Shown here: positions 26,556 through 34,320 of the stretch, in pieces
Layout of the letters: the number at the start of each line of letters is the position of its first letter
Position numbering within the stretch: position 1 is the stretch's first letter
Assembly (NCBI RefSeq): GCF_003148495.1
Contig: NZ_QGGH01000004.1
Coordinates: 543,129 to 607,128 of the forward strand
Source of the DNA: Mesorhizobium loti
Lineage (GTDB): Bacteria; Pseudomonadota; Alphaproteobacteria; Rhizobiales; Rhizobiaceae
Direction: 5' to 3'
DNA length: 64,000 bases
Position numbers and translations under genes: made by a program
Notes under the pieces: model-generated
What the model was told of the DNA's origin: nothing
What the model saw: the letters and a program-made list of their open reading frames with translations, nothing else
The model's database searches: none

Positions 26556-27017
26556 TTAGTTGGTCGCCAGTTCGACGGATTCGGGCTGCCGACCGCGCCT
26601 ATGAAGGCTTGCGGACACAATGAAGCGCCGGAAGAATCCCAGTTTCACGATCAGGAGCACGGCGAACTCGATACCCCTTTCTCCGTCGACCAGGTCCTGC
26701 ATCGAACGAAGATCCGTAATGCTCGGCCGCGCTGAAAAACTTGGATGCGAGTGCCATTCGCCGAGATAGTTGAACGTCTGATAGTTGTGACCTGTCCGAT
26801 CGAAGAATTTCTCCAACGCCTGCCGATGATGGTCGGCGTCGCGAACGAAGTGAGCCCGTTCTCCCGAAATCTCGTCCAGAGAAAAATCGACGACCACAAA
26901 ATGACCGCGCGCGACCTCCTGCCCCATGAGGATGCCGCCAATCTCACGCGACCCTGCTCGTCGAAGAGCTGGCTTCATACAATCGCGCACCTCATGGGAG
27001 ACGCCCACCCGGATCAT
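26556..27017 (-). CDS. cap3: Cap3-like JAB/JAMM isopeptidase of CBASS
   Basis: A 153-residue metalloprotease of the JAB family. The catalytic set is present: Glu25 (REIGGILMG), His89 and His91 in EWHSHPSFSARPS, and Asp102. Cap3 cleaves the bond made by Cap2 between cyclase and target, limiting or recycling cyclase priming. The ATG at 27017 overlaps the Cap2 stop (ATGA), which decides the start against a long upstream extension in the same frame. Third gene of the operon. Confidence 0.9.
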   Translation of the reverse strand: MIRVGVSHEVRDCMKPALRRAGSREIGGILMGQEVARGHFVVVDFSLDEISGERAHFVRDADHHRQALEKFFDRTGHNYQTFNYLGEWHSHPSFSARPSITDLRSMQDLVDGERGIEFAVLLIVKLGFFRRFIVSASLHRRGRQPESVELATN

Positions 27018-28723
27018 GCTGCGACCTCCGGGAAGAGAGAAGCGAGAAGCTCCTTCAGGTCTTCCTTGGACGCGCCATCTTGGCCTTCGCCCCACTTTCC
27101 TTCCGGCAGAAGGTCGATCGGCCAGGTATCGAAGGCTGCGCGGAAGATCCATTCCGCGGCCAATCCGATCGCATAGGCCGAGAACGGAAAGATGCTTTGC
27201 TCGCGCGTCAGGATATCCAACGCCAATCGCGAAGCATGGCCGGCGATCACACTGACATCGGCGTCGTCGGCCACGAGCGTGGAGCCTTGCTCCCGCTGCG
27301 CCCCATATTCCACTTGAGTTGTAGCCGCCCATGGCACACCATGGGCATCGCACCAGGCGCGTATCTGGCCTCGAGCAATCGTCGGGATCGGGTCGAGCTC
27401 TGGCCTCGCCCTCGCGACGATACCTCCGATCCCTCCGGCAAAGACCTCGCACCAAATCATCGGTTTGCGGTGCCGGCGCGCGACCGCCGCCATCAGGTTG
27501 AACGCTCGCGGATCGGCGGTCGCATCGATCAGCAGGTCGGCCTGCGCCAATTCCTCCATGACGGACTCGGTGGTTCCGGCGCTCTCCTGCTGACCTATCG
27601 CCACGCGCCGCATGGAAATCTCGGCATTCGCGACGATGTCCTTGAGGCGAGCCGCCAAGGAGTCGACCTTATGTTGGCCAATCGCTCTTGCGTCGAGGTC
27701 ATTCCTGACCAGATTTGCCGAGAAGAAGATATCATCATCGACGAGCGTGAATTTTCGGACGCCGGATCTGGCAAGAGTGGCAGCGATCTTCGATCCAACC
27801 GAGCCGCATCCGACAATCGCGACCCGCTTCTCTGCAAGACCGGCGTGGTTCGTCGGCAAGCGGCCGGATGTACCGGGTGCGACGATCATCTTATAGCCGA
27901 AGACAGTCTGCTTGCGTTCCTGCGGATAGAGGTTCAGCGCGATCCACCGATCTGCGTCCCCGAGCAGCACGAAACCGTCAAAGGGGCTGTCCAGCAGTTG
28001 CTCCGCAAGTTCGGGGAACTCAGCAGGCAACAGCTCGGCGAAACGCCCCGGGTTTGCCCCGAAGCCGGCGATCTCACGCGTTGTGCGAAAGGCGAACCCC
28101 TTAGCGATCGAGGAGCGCGAAGGCTTTGGACCGCTGTTCGACCATATCGAGCCTTCGTCCCCCACACTGACGAGAGATGCAACCCACGTCGGTTTCTCAA
28201 ACCGATCCCAGGCGATGATGGGTACAGCGGTATCGACTGGAAGTACTGCGAGAACTTCGATGACTCCTGGGTCAAGTACGAACCTCATATGCTCGTTGCG
28301 GGCGTCGCGGCCGATCGACGCCTTATGAGCCGATGGAACAACGCCGCCCTCGTCTCCCTCCGGCCTCTCACCCGACAGGAGAAGATATGCGCTCTCTGCC
28401 ATCATCGCCCCGGTGATCGACGGATCCCAATTGTCCGGCCGGAACTCGAGGCAGAGCTCTCCCCCCGCCCCGTATTGGTGCCAGGTAAGCCGCTTACCGT
28501 CCCGCGATAACACCATGGGCGGTGTATCCGGGAAGGTCGACGGATACACCATGTAGAGGCTGAACGTCTCACCATTGTGCTGGATGTCGAAATCCACGAT
28601 CAGCTGAAGATCGTCGCCGACCCTCCAGCCGACAGCCGACAACCATCCGGCGCGCTCCTGCAACTGTGCAAGCGCGACCTGCTCGGACCTCGCACGGGAG
28701 GCGTTCGTCAGCCACCAGCTCAT
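27014..28723 (-). CDS. cap2: Cap2-like E2-E1 ubiquitin-transfer fusion of CBASS
   Basis: A 569-residue fusion. Residues about 20-120 are an E2-like domain with Cys91 in GGELCLEFRPDNWD as the probable E2 cysteine. Residues about 295-520 are a ThiF/E1 adenylation domain with VAIVGCGSVGS (about 301-311) and Asp330. Cap2 conjugates the C-terminus of the cyclase to cell targets and so primes it. After the nucleotide-binding motif only Cys425 and Cys458 are available as an E1 cysteine, and neither is assigned confidently. ATG 28723 overlaps the cyclase stop (ATGA), fixing the start. Confidence 0.9.
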   Translation of the reverse strand: MSWWLTNASRARSEQVALAQLQERAGWLSAVGWRVGDDLQLIVDFDIQHNGETFSLYMVYPSTFPDTPPMVLSRDGKRLTWHQYGAGGELCLEFRPDNWDPSITGAMMAESAYLLLSGERPEGDEGGVVPSAHKASIGRDARNEHMRFVLDPGVIEVLAVLPVDTAVPIIAWDRFEKPTWVASLVSVGDEGSIWSNSGPKPSRSSIAKGFAFRTTREIAGFGANPGRFAELLPAEFPELAEQLLDSPFDGFVLLGDADRWIALNLYPQERKQTVFGYKMIVAPGTSGRLPTNHAGLAEKRVAIVGCGSVGSKIAATLARSGVRKFTLVDDDIFFSANLVRNDLDARAIGQHKVDSLAARLKDIVANAEISMRRVAIGQQESAGTTESVMEELAQADLLIDATADPRAFNLMAAVARRHRKPMIWCEVFAGGIGGIVARARPELDPIPTIARGQIRAWCDAHGVPWAATTQVEYGAQREQGSTLVADDADVSVIAGHASRLALDILTREQSIFPFSAYAIGLAAEWIFRAAFDTWPIDLLPEGKWGEGQDGASKEDLKELLASLFPEVAA

Positions 28724-29934
28724 GCAAATCCTTTCGGCGTCGTCGGCACCCGAGGCGCGTTTCCGAAGGTCGGGATGGCCACCGCAGGGGCAGCGGACGG
28801 CGTGCGCAGGAGCCCTCCACCGTTTCCGTTGATCTTTGTCACTGCTCGGTCGGTCAACGCCGTGCCCATCCGGGCAGAGACCGCTTCGTTCATGCGCTGC
28901 AACGTTGTGGCGTGGGCGGCGCGTCCAAAATCCTGCCGGGCCTGTTCGAGCCACCGGAAGAAGGCCTTCGCCTTGCGCGGGTCCTTCTCCCATCTGTCAG
29001 CGAAGTTCTCGAACGGGTCGGTGGGATTCGCAATGATGTATTTGGTACCATCGTGACGGAGGTACCGGTCCATGCCCTCCAGGATCGAAAAGAGGGCGCC
29101 GGAGATCGTGTCCTGTTCCCCGTATGCGTGGCCTGCCAGCGTGGTGATGATGACAGAGATGGGCTTCAGATCGGGCTCGCCGATGAACGTGTTGTCCCGG
29201 TGCCTCTTTAAGAGCATCACCGCGGCCTGCAACGGTGTCCGCACGCGATAGTCCGGCAGCTTCTCGACGCTAGCCGTGACCCCCTGCCTCTTCAACGACT
29301 CCACGAGGACCTGCTTGCGCCGGGCGAGGACCGAGGCCATCCGGGACTTGAACCATTCCCCATATCCCTTGGGATTGGAACGCGGCCAGTTGGCCGTCCG
29401 CACCCGGTAGGTTGGGACATCACGATCCGTGATTGCGATCGCAGTATCAGCCCACCGCGCATCGAATTGCGCGCGTTCCAGAAGGAGTCGCTGTTCCGAG
29501 CCATTCGGCAACGAGGGAAGGACGTCCATATGGAACTGGGCGCCATCCGCATAGGAGAGGATCCAGCAACGCCGGCCTTCGCGCACCGGCTTCGTCATCC
29601 CTTTGGCGTCGTGATAAGCCTTGATTTCGTGGCCCAAGAGCTGCTTCAGGTCGAACTGCGTTAGCTCGTTCTTTGTGAGCTTCTTCAACTCACAGACAGA
29701 GTCGACGTCATATTCCTCGGCGTCGCTTATCGGTCGGATCGCTGTTCCGAGACGAAACGATCCCTGCACATAAACCGCCGGGTCGAAATTCCGCACCGTG
29801 CTCTCGGGCCGGTGAAACCAATCGCCCAGGGACTTGTAGCTCGTCTCCGCCTGTTCATATCGAGACACCGGAATGGCCAGTTCTCCCACGAGTGCCTGAA
29901 GAAATTTCTCAACCTGATCGTTTGCGCCTGTCAT
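28720..29934 (-). CDS. cdn: CD-NTase (CBASS cyclic-oligonucleotide synthase)
   Basis: A 404-residue nucleotidyltransferase. Gly58-Ser59 in VQGSFRLGTAIRP, Asp76 and Asp78 in EYDVDSV, and Asp137 in FHMDVLPS make the pol-beta-type active site. The C-terminal third (NPTDPFENFADRWEKD, FFRWLEQARQDF) resembles the AGS-C sensor domain. It should make a cyclic di- or trinucleotide after phage sensing; the product cannot be read from sequence. ATG 29934 is chosen because GGGAG precedes it. The C-terminal GFA fits a Cap2 conjugation substrate. First gene of the operon. Confidence 0.92.
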   Translation of the reverse strand: MTGANDQVEKFLQALVGELAIPVSRYEQAETSYKSLGDWFHRPESTVRNFDPAVYVQGSFRLGTAIRPISDAEEYDVDSVCELKKLTKNELTQFDLKQLLGHEIKAYHDAKGMTKPVREGRRCWILSYADGAQFHMDVLPSLPNGSEQRLLLERAQFDARWADTAIAITDRDVPTYRVRTANWPRSNPKGYGEWFKSRMASVLARRKQVLVESLKRQGVTASVEKLPDYRVRTPLQAAVMLLKRHRDNTFIGEPDLKPISVIITTLAGHAYGEQDTISGALFSILEGMDRYLRHDGTKYIIANPTDPFENFADRWEKDPRKAKAFFRWLEQARQDFGRAAHATTLQRMNEAVSARMGTALTDRAVTKINGNGGGLLRTPSAAPAVAIPTFGNAPRVPTTPKGFA

Positions 29935-30515
29935 TTTCAACTCCCTCTGTTTCTCGATCCGTTCGATACGGGCCAAAATCGCCCAGACCGCTGTCGAAGG
30001 GCGTCAATGGGAAGGATTAGTACACGGATAGCTTTAATATGTCCATACACTTTATATTCGTATCTGCGGTTGAGGTCGAGGAGGGCGCTATGGCGCTGAA
30101 ATCGAAGCGCGTTTGTCGTTCACGCCCGCAGATTTCTTGCGCCTTATTCAGCTCTGGCTCCCGCCCCCTCGCCTTGGTATTTGGCTGCAAGGTCGAGCCA
30201 AAAGAAGTCGCCGGACCCCAGTAGCCGTCGTCGAGATGCGTGAAACAGACCACATCGAGATGATTGCGCTGTGCAGGCCGGAGATCCAGATCCAGCTATT
30301 CCGGCTGCTCGACGAGAATTCTTGCCATTGGCAAAATCGATGCGGGTGCGGTCGGCATTGCCGAGGGGCCGGAAGTGCGCCCTTGCGATCGGTTCGAGCC
30401 TCCGACCCTATTTTGGCTTGAGCATCTACGGGTTGACCGGTCACCCGGATGGGCATATGAATTATACGCATCGCCTTTCTGTGCCAATATAGTTTATACC
30501 CATATCGAGGTTCTG
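29935..30515. promoter_or_regulatory. Divergent promoter region between CBASS and the WYL regulator
   Basis: About 580 bases with no supported gene. Two AT-rich patches stand out: 30030-30065, upstream of the cyclase gene, and 30460-30510, just upstream of the regulator (TATAGTTTATACCCATAT). These are the likely promoters and binding sites of the CapW-type repressor. Exact operators are not assigned. Confidence 0.45.
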
Positions 30516-31421
30516 ATGGAAAACGAAAAGCCAACTGTTCGGTGGGGCGTTGAACAAAGGCTGGAATTCATAGAGTTCCGGCTGTTCTGGGAAGGCGGCG
30601 TCAACCGCGCGGACATTATCAAGATGTTCGGCGTTTCGGTGCCGCAGGCATCGAAAGACCTGACGCTGTATCAGGATCAAGCGCCGGGAAATGTTGAGTA
30701 TGACAAAAGCGGGAAACGCTACATACCGTCACGAAGTTTCGAACCTAAATTCCTGACCCGCGACCCCGACGCGTACCTATCTCGGTTGCGCTCCCTTGCG
30801 GAAGGATTATCAAAGCCAACCGAATCCTGGCTAGGTTATTGTCCCGATTCTGATATCGCCCTTACACCGCACCGCGAGGTCGACACCGCCGTGCTGCGAT
30901 CAGTTCTCGACGCAATGCGCGATAAGAAATCGGTGGAGGTTCTGTACCAGTCTATGAGCCGCGTGCGAACCGATCCCGTTTGGCGGCGCATGTCGCCCCA
31001 CGCCTTCGGCTACGACGGCTTTCGGTGGCATGCGCGGGCATACTGCCATACCGATGCTAAATTCAAAGACTTCATACTGCCGCGCATTCTGGAAGCACGA
31101 GCCCCTGGCCCGATTGGCGCGCACAGCAAAGATGATCTGAGATGGCACGAGCGCATCCATGTCGAAGTCACGCCGCATCCTGCTCTCACCGAAAATCAGA
31201 AGAAGGTCGTGGCGAAGGACTACGGTATGACCGGCAATAAGGCGGTGCTGTCGGTGCGCTGTTCAATGCTGTTCTATGTGCTGAAGAGGCTCGGTTTGCT
31301 CCGAGATGCCGAGAAGGAACCTACGCGGGCGCAGCATATAGTTTTGCTGAATAAAGAGGCCGTGCAGGCAGCACTGGATCGTGCGGAGCTTGCGGATGCG
31401 AGAGAGGTAGAACAAGTGTAG
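30516..31421 (+). CDS. capW: HTH-WYL regulator next to CBASS (CapW-like)
   Basis: A 301-residue regulator. Residues about 10-65 are a winged helix (GGVNRADIIKMFGVSVPQASKDL). Residues about 140-190 form a WYL domain in which Trp171-His-Ala stands in place of the canonical Trp-Tyr-Leu. A C-terminal wing follows. CapW proteins of this build sit beside CBASS operons and repress them until infection or DNA damage. ATG 30516 lies five bases after GAGG and gives the family length; the longer upstream frame lacks support. It is divergent from the CBASS operon, as expected. Confidence 0.85.
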   Translation: MENEKPTVRWGVEQRLEFIEFRLFWEGGVNRADIIKMFGVSVPQASKDLTLYQDQAPGNVEYDKSGKRYIPSRSFEPKFLTRDPDAYLSRLRSLAEGLSKPTESWLGYCPDSDIALTPHREVDTAVLRSVLDAMRDKKSVEVLYQSMSRVRTDPVWRRMSPHAFGYDGFRWHARAYCHTDAKFKDFILPRILEARAPGPIGAHSKDDLRWHERIHVEVTPHPALTENQKKVVAKDYGMTGNKAVLSVRCSMLFYVLKRLGLLRDAEKEPTRAQHIVLLNKEAVQAALDRAELADAREVEQV

Positions 31422-31475
31422 GCACTGTTCGTCCGGCGCGATCAAATCATACGCACGCCACCATTCCCGGTCCTA

Positions 31476-32518
31476 GAGCACGTCCTGTTTAATCCGGTTC
31501 ATATCCTGCGGCTTTGAAGTAGTTGGCACATTCGGCTGGCGTGAAGAGGTCGAGAAGCGGACCGACGGCGTCCCACAAAGCCTTGATGGTTCTCTCGGCC
31601 TTTGCTCGCAACAACGCCTTGAGCTTGGAGAAGGCGTTCTCGATGGGGTTGAAGTCGGGACTGTAGGGCGGCAGGTAGAGCAGGCTTGCCCCTGCCGCCT
31701 CAATCGCGTCGCGCACGCCGGCGGCCTTGTGGGCGGGCAGGTTGTCCATGACGACTACGTCGCCCTGCGACAATGTCGGGACCAGCACCTGCTCGACATA
31801 GGCCACGAATACGTTGCCGTTCATAGCGCCGTCGTAGACGAAGGGCGCTGTCATGCCCGTCAGCCGCAGCGCTCCGGTGAAGGTCGTGGTCTTCCAGTGG
31901 CCATGCGGCACGCCGGCCCGGCAGCGCTCGCCGCGCGGCGCTCTTCCACGCAGGCGGGCCATCTTTGTGGAGAGGCCGGTCTCGTCGATGAACACGAGCT
32001 TCGCCGGATCGAGATCGAGCTGGCCGTCGAACCAGTCCCGGCGCCGCTTCAGGACGTCGGGGCGATCCTGCTCCAGTGCGTGCGCGGACTTTTTTTGAAT
32101 GTCCAGCCGTGGCCGCGAAGCCAGGCGCTCAAGGCGCTGCGGCTGATCCGCACCGAATGCTCGGCGCTGAGCCGCTCCACCATCTCGTTCAGCGTGATGT
32201 CCTTGCGCTCCTCGATCAGCCCGACGATGAAGGCTTCATGCGCATCGAGGCTGGAGGCGCGGCGGCGGCCCTGCGGGCGTGGCGCCAGTTCGCCGATCTT
32301 CGCCCGCGCAATCCAGCGGATCGCGCTGGACACTCCCACGCCGAACCGCGCCGCCGCTTGCCGCGCCGACATGCCCTCGTCCGAAGCCTTCAAGACCCGC
32401 GACCGAAGATCACCGCTCAATGCTCTTCCCATCATCCACCTCCATCGAGGTGGATGTTGAATCAGAACAAAACGCAGCCGTCACATCACAATCGATTCAT
32501 CGATCACGCGACGTGCTC
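31476..32518 (-). mobile_element. IS630-family insertion sequence, complete
   Basis: The 1043-bp element has terminal inverted repeats GAGCACGTC at 31476-31484 and GACGTGCTC at 32510-32518. It is flanked on both sides by TA (31474-31475 and 32519-32520), the target duplicated by IS630/Tc1-mariner elements. It holds one transposase in two overlapping frames. Matching ends and TA flanks suggest a fairly recent single insertion between two defence modules. Confidence 0.9.
31489..32435 (-). CDS. IS630 transposase, two frames joined by -1 frameshift
   Basis: The upstream frame (32435-32049) encodes the helix-turn-helix part (SDEGMSARQAAARFGVGVSS). The downstream frame (to 31489) encodes the DDE catalytic part with LVFIDETGLSTKMARL, VVMDNLPAHKA and PYSPDFNPIENAFS. 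They meet at a run of seven A on the coding strand (about 32088-32094), where a -1 slip joins TFKK to SAHALEQDRPD. Many IS630 elements use such programmed frameshifting, so the gene is probably functional rather than broken. Confidence 0.9.
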
Positions 32519-32691
32519 TAGGTGGGCTGACGATCCATTGGCTCAGTTATGAGTCACGGCAGCGCGTCCTCAGGTATGATCCAACCTGCAAGTCTTGAAT
32601 GCAGTTCGAGCGGAACAAAGCACGCAAGACGCTGCCCAAATGAGCCACTAAAAATGCGGGCGAGATGCGTGAGTCCCACTGGCCATGTAAA

Positions 32692-34320
32692 TTACCGTTT
32701 GATATTTCTCAGATCGATGACCCGGACATTGGGAAGGCTATCACCGGCAAGACATCCCTCTTCGCGGTCTTGAAACTGCAACCGGGGAACTTCTGCGAGA
32801 ACTGTCTTCCCCATCCCCTGTGAAGAAATATCCTCGGACGGGTCACGATCGATCACCACATACTCAACGGGAAGATCGTTCGGTACCATTTTTGCATTGC
32901 GCACCCTGTCGGAACTTCCGATGTGCGTGGCATCCAACACCACGTCCGACCCTGTGCGCAGTAAGTCGCCGGCCCGGTTTCTGGCCACGCGAAATGTTTG
33001 CCCGAGGTCGCTTACGGACAGGCTTCCGTGGAGTTCCAATGTGATGCTCTCCGTTGAGACTACCGGGTGTCCTTGCGATGCAGCCCAATTACTCTTCCCC
33101 GACGCTGCCGGCCCCACCGTCATCATTAGGCGTTGCCCAGCTCGAGGCCAGTCCCATCCTGGCACTGAGGCGGGAAGCGAGTCGGCCAAGCGCTCCCACC
33201 ATTCGGAAAGCTGGTAAAGTTGAGAATTGGCGGCGGGTTTGCCGTGAGATAGCCAGTCCCGGGCCCTTTTAAAGGCTAGCGCACCGTTCCGCTCATCGTG
33301 AGACATGTGGGGCTCGAGCAAAGTGAGAATTTCGTACCACTCGAATTGCCACGGACTATCATACCGAAGAACTCGATCATTTATCTGTTTGACATAAGGG
33401 TGCTCGGGGCTAGCGTGTCGTTCGAGCTCGTCAAGATATTTTCGGATCAAACCTCGCCGGACGGCATCAACCATCGGAAGCAACGCCCGCGCTTGCGCTG
33501 CCCAAACCCGGCGATCAATCTCATCAAGCAGATTATGTGCGACGGCCGCCGCAGCGTGAGGCACCGGCACGTCATCCCATAGGTCCACGAGGCCGTTTTC
33601 CCAGCACGGATAGGGCCAAGATCTTGATCCAGCCAGAACTTGGAGCCTCGAGATCGGCGCAAGCTGATCTTCTTCATCCCACGCCAGGCCTAGCTCAAGT
33701 AACTCCCGCGACCAAGCCGCCACCTCGATGACCGTGGCCACAGCAAGACGTTCTATGATACCGGCGCCGATGCGAATGCCGCTTGCTGCCACCCACGCGC
33801 CGGTATCGAGAGATGTAACGGTGCCAATCATCTTACGCGGGGTTACTGCGCCTCTGAGCCGCCTGGCGTCATCCTTTCCAAGCCCCGTAGGAGCCAATAC
33901 AACAAGGTATGGTCCAGAGGTAATGGCTTGCCTTTTTCGCTCGAGCACTAACGTGCGGAGCAATGCTCCCCATACGCTGACCGCTTCCCGGGTAACGCCG
34001 TCGACGACAAATGCAGTTCCTTCCAAGTCCGGATCTGACAGGAAGTCTGCTACCGTACCAATGGCTACGCCAGCTACGCCCCGCGCCAGTGCCAATGAAT
34101 GAATAATCGAACCACCAACCTCCGCGTCGGATGCATTGAACGAAACAGCCTCTGCGGCAAGCTCGTCAGTGAGCTTTCGTGCTAGCGCGTGTTGAAATCC
34201 AACCGGCAGCGGCCTGGGACACTCAACAACGGCAATGCCTGAGGTCCACAGGTCGGACATGACCCGGGAGACAAAGCCCGCCGGCCCGGGCAAGGTCCAC
34301 CATTCAAATCCTTCTCTCAT
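32692..34320 (-). CDS. Protein with HEPN-like motif and polynucleotide-kinase-like domain, unknown system
   Basis: A 542-residue protein. Residues 20-140 look like a Rossmann-type alpha/beta domain without a P-loop. Residues about 280-375 are helical and contain Arg354-x4-His359 (FKRARDWLSHGKP), which fits the HEPN RNase motif. Residues about 395-540 are an AAA_33/PNK-type kinase with Walker A GPAASGKS (Lys409) and VVLDATH (Asp463). The usual catalytic Asp after the second strand is replaced by VSTESITLELHG. ATG 34320 overlaps the stop of the giant ATPase gene (ATGA); an in-frame extension to 34455 would lie inside that gene. I recognise no named family; a nucleic-acid-acting effector is an inference. 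Confidence 0.75.
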   Translation of the reverse strand: MREGFEWWTLPGPAGFVSRVMSDLWTSGIAVVECPRPLPVGFQHALARKLTDELAAEAVSFNASDAEVGGSIIHSLALARGVAGVAIGTVADFLSDPDLEGTAFVVDGVTREAVSVWGALLRTLVLERKRQAITSGPYLVVLAPTGLGKDDARRLRGAVTPRKMIGTVTSLDTGAWVAASGIRIGAGIIERLAVATVIEVAAWSRELLELGLAWDEEDQLAPISRLQVLAGSRSWPYPCWENGLVDLWDDVPVPHAAAAVAHNLLDEIDRRVWAAQARALLPMVDAVRRGLIRKYLDELERHASPEHPYVKQINDRVLRYDSPWQFEWYEILTLLEPHMSHDERNGALAFKRARDWLSHGKPAANSQLYQLSEWWERLADSLPASVPGWDWPRAGQRLMMTVGPAASGKSNWAASQGHPVVSTESITLELHGSLSVSDLGQTFRVARNRAGDLLRTGSDVVLDATHIGSSDRVRNAKMVPNDLPVEYVVIDRDPSEDISSQGMGKTVLAEVPRLQFQDREEGCLAGDSLPNVRVIDLRNIKR

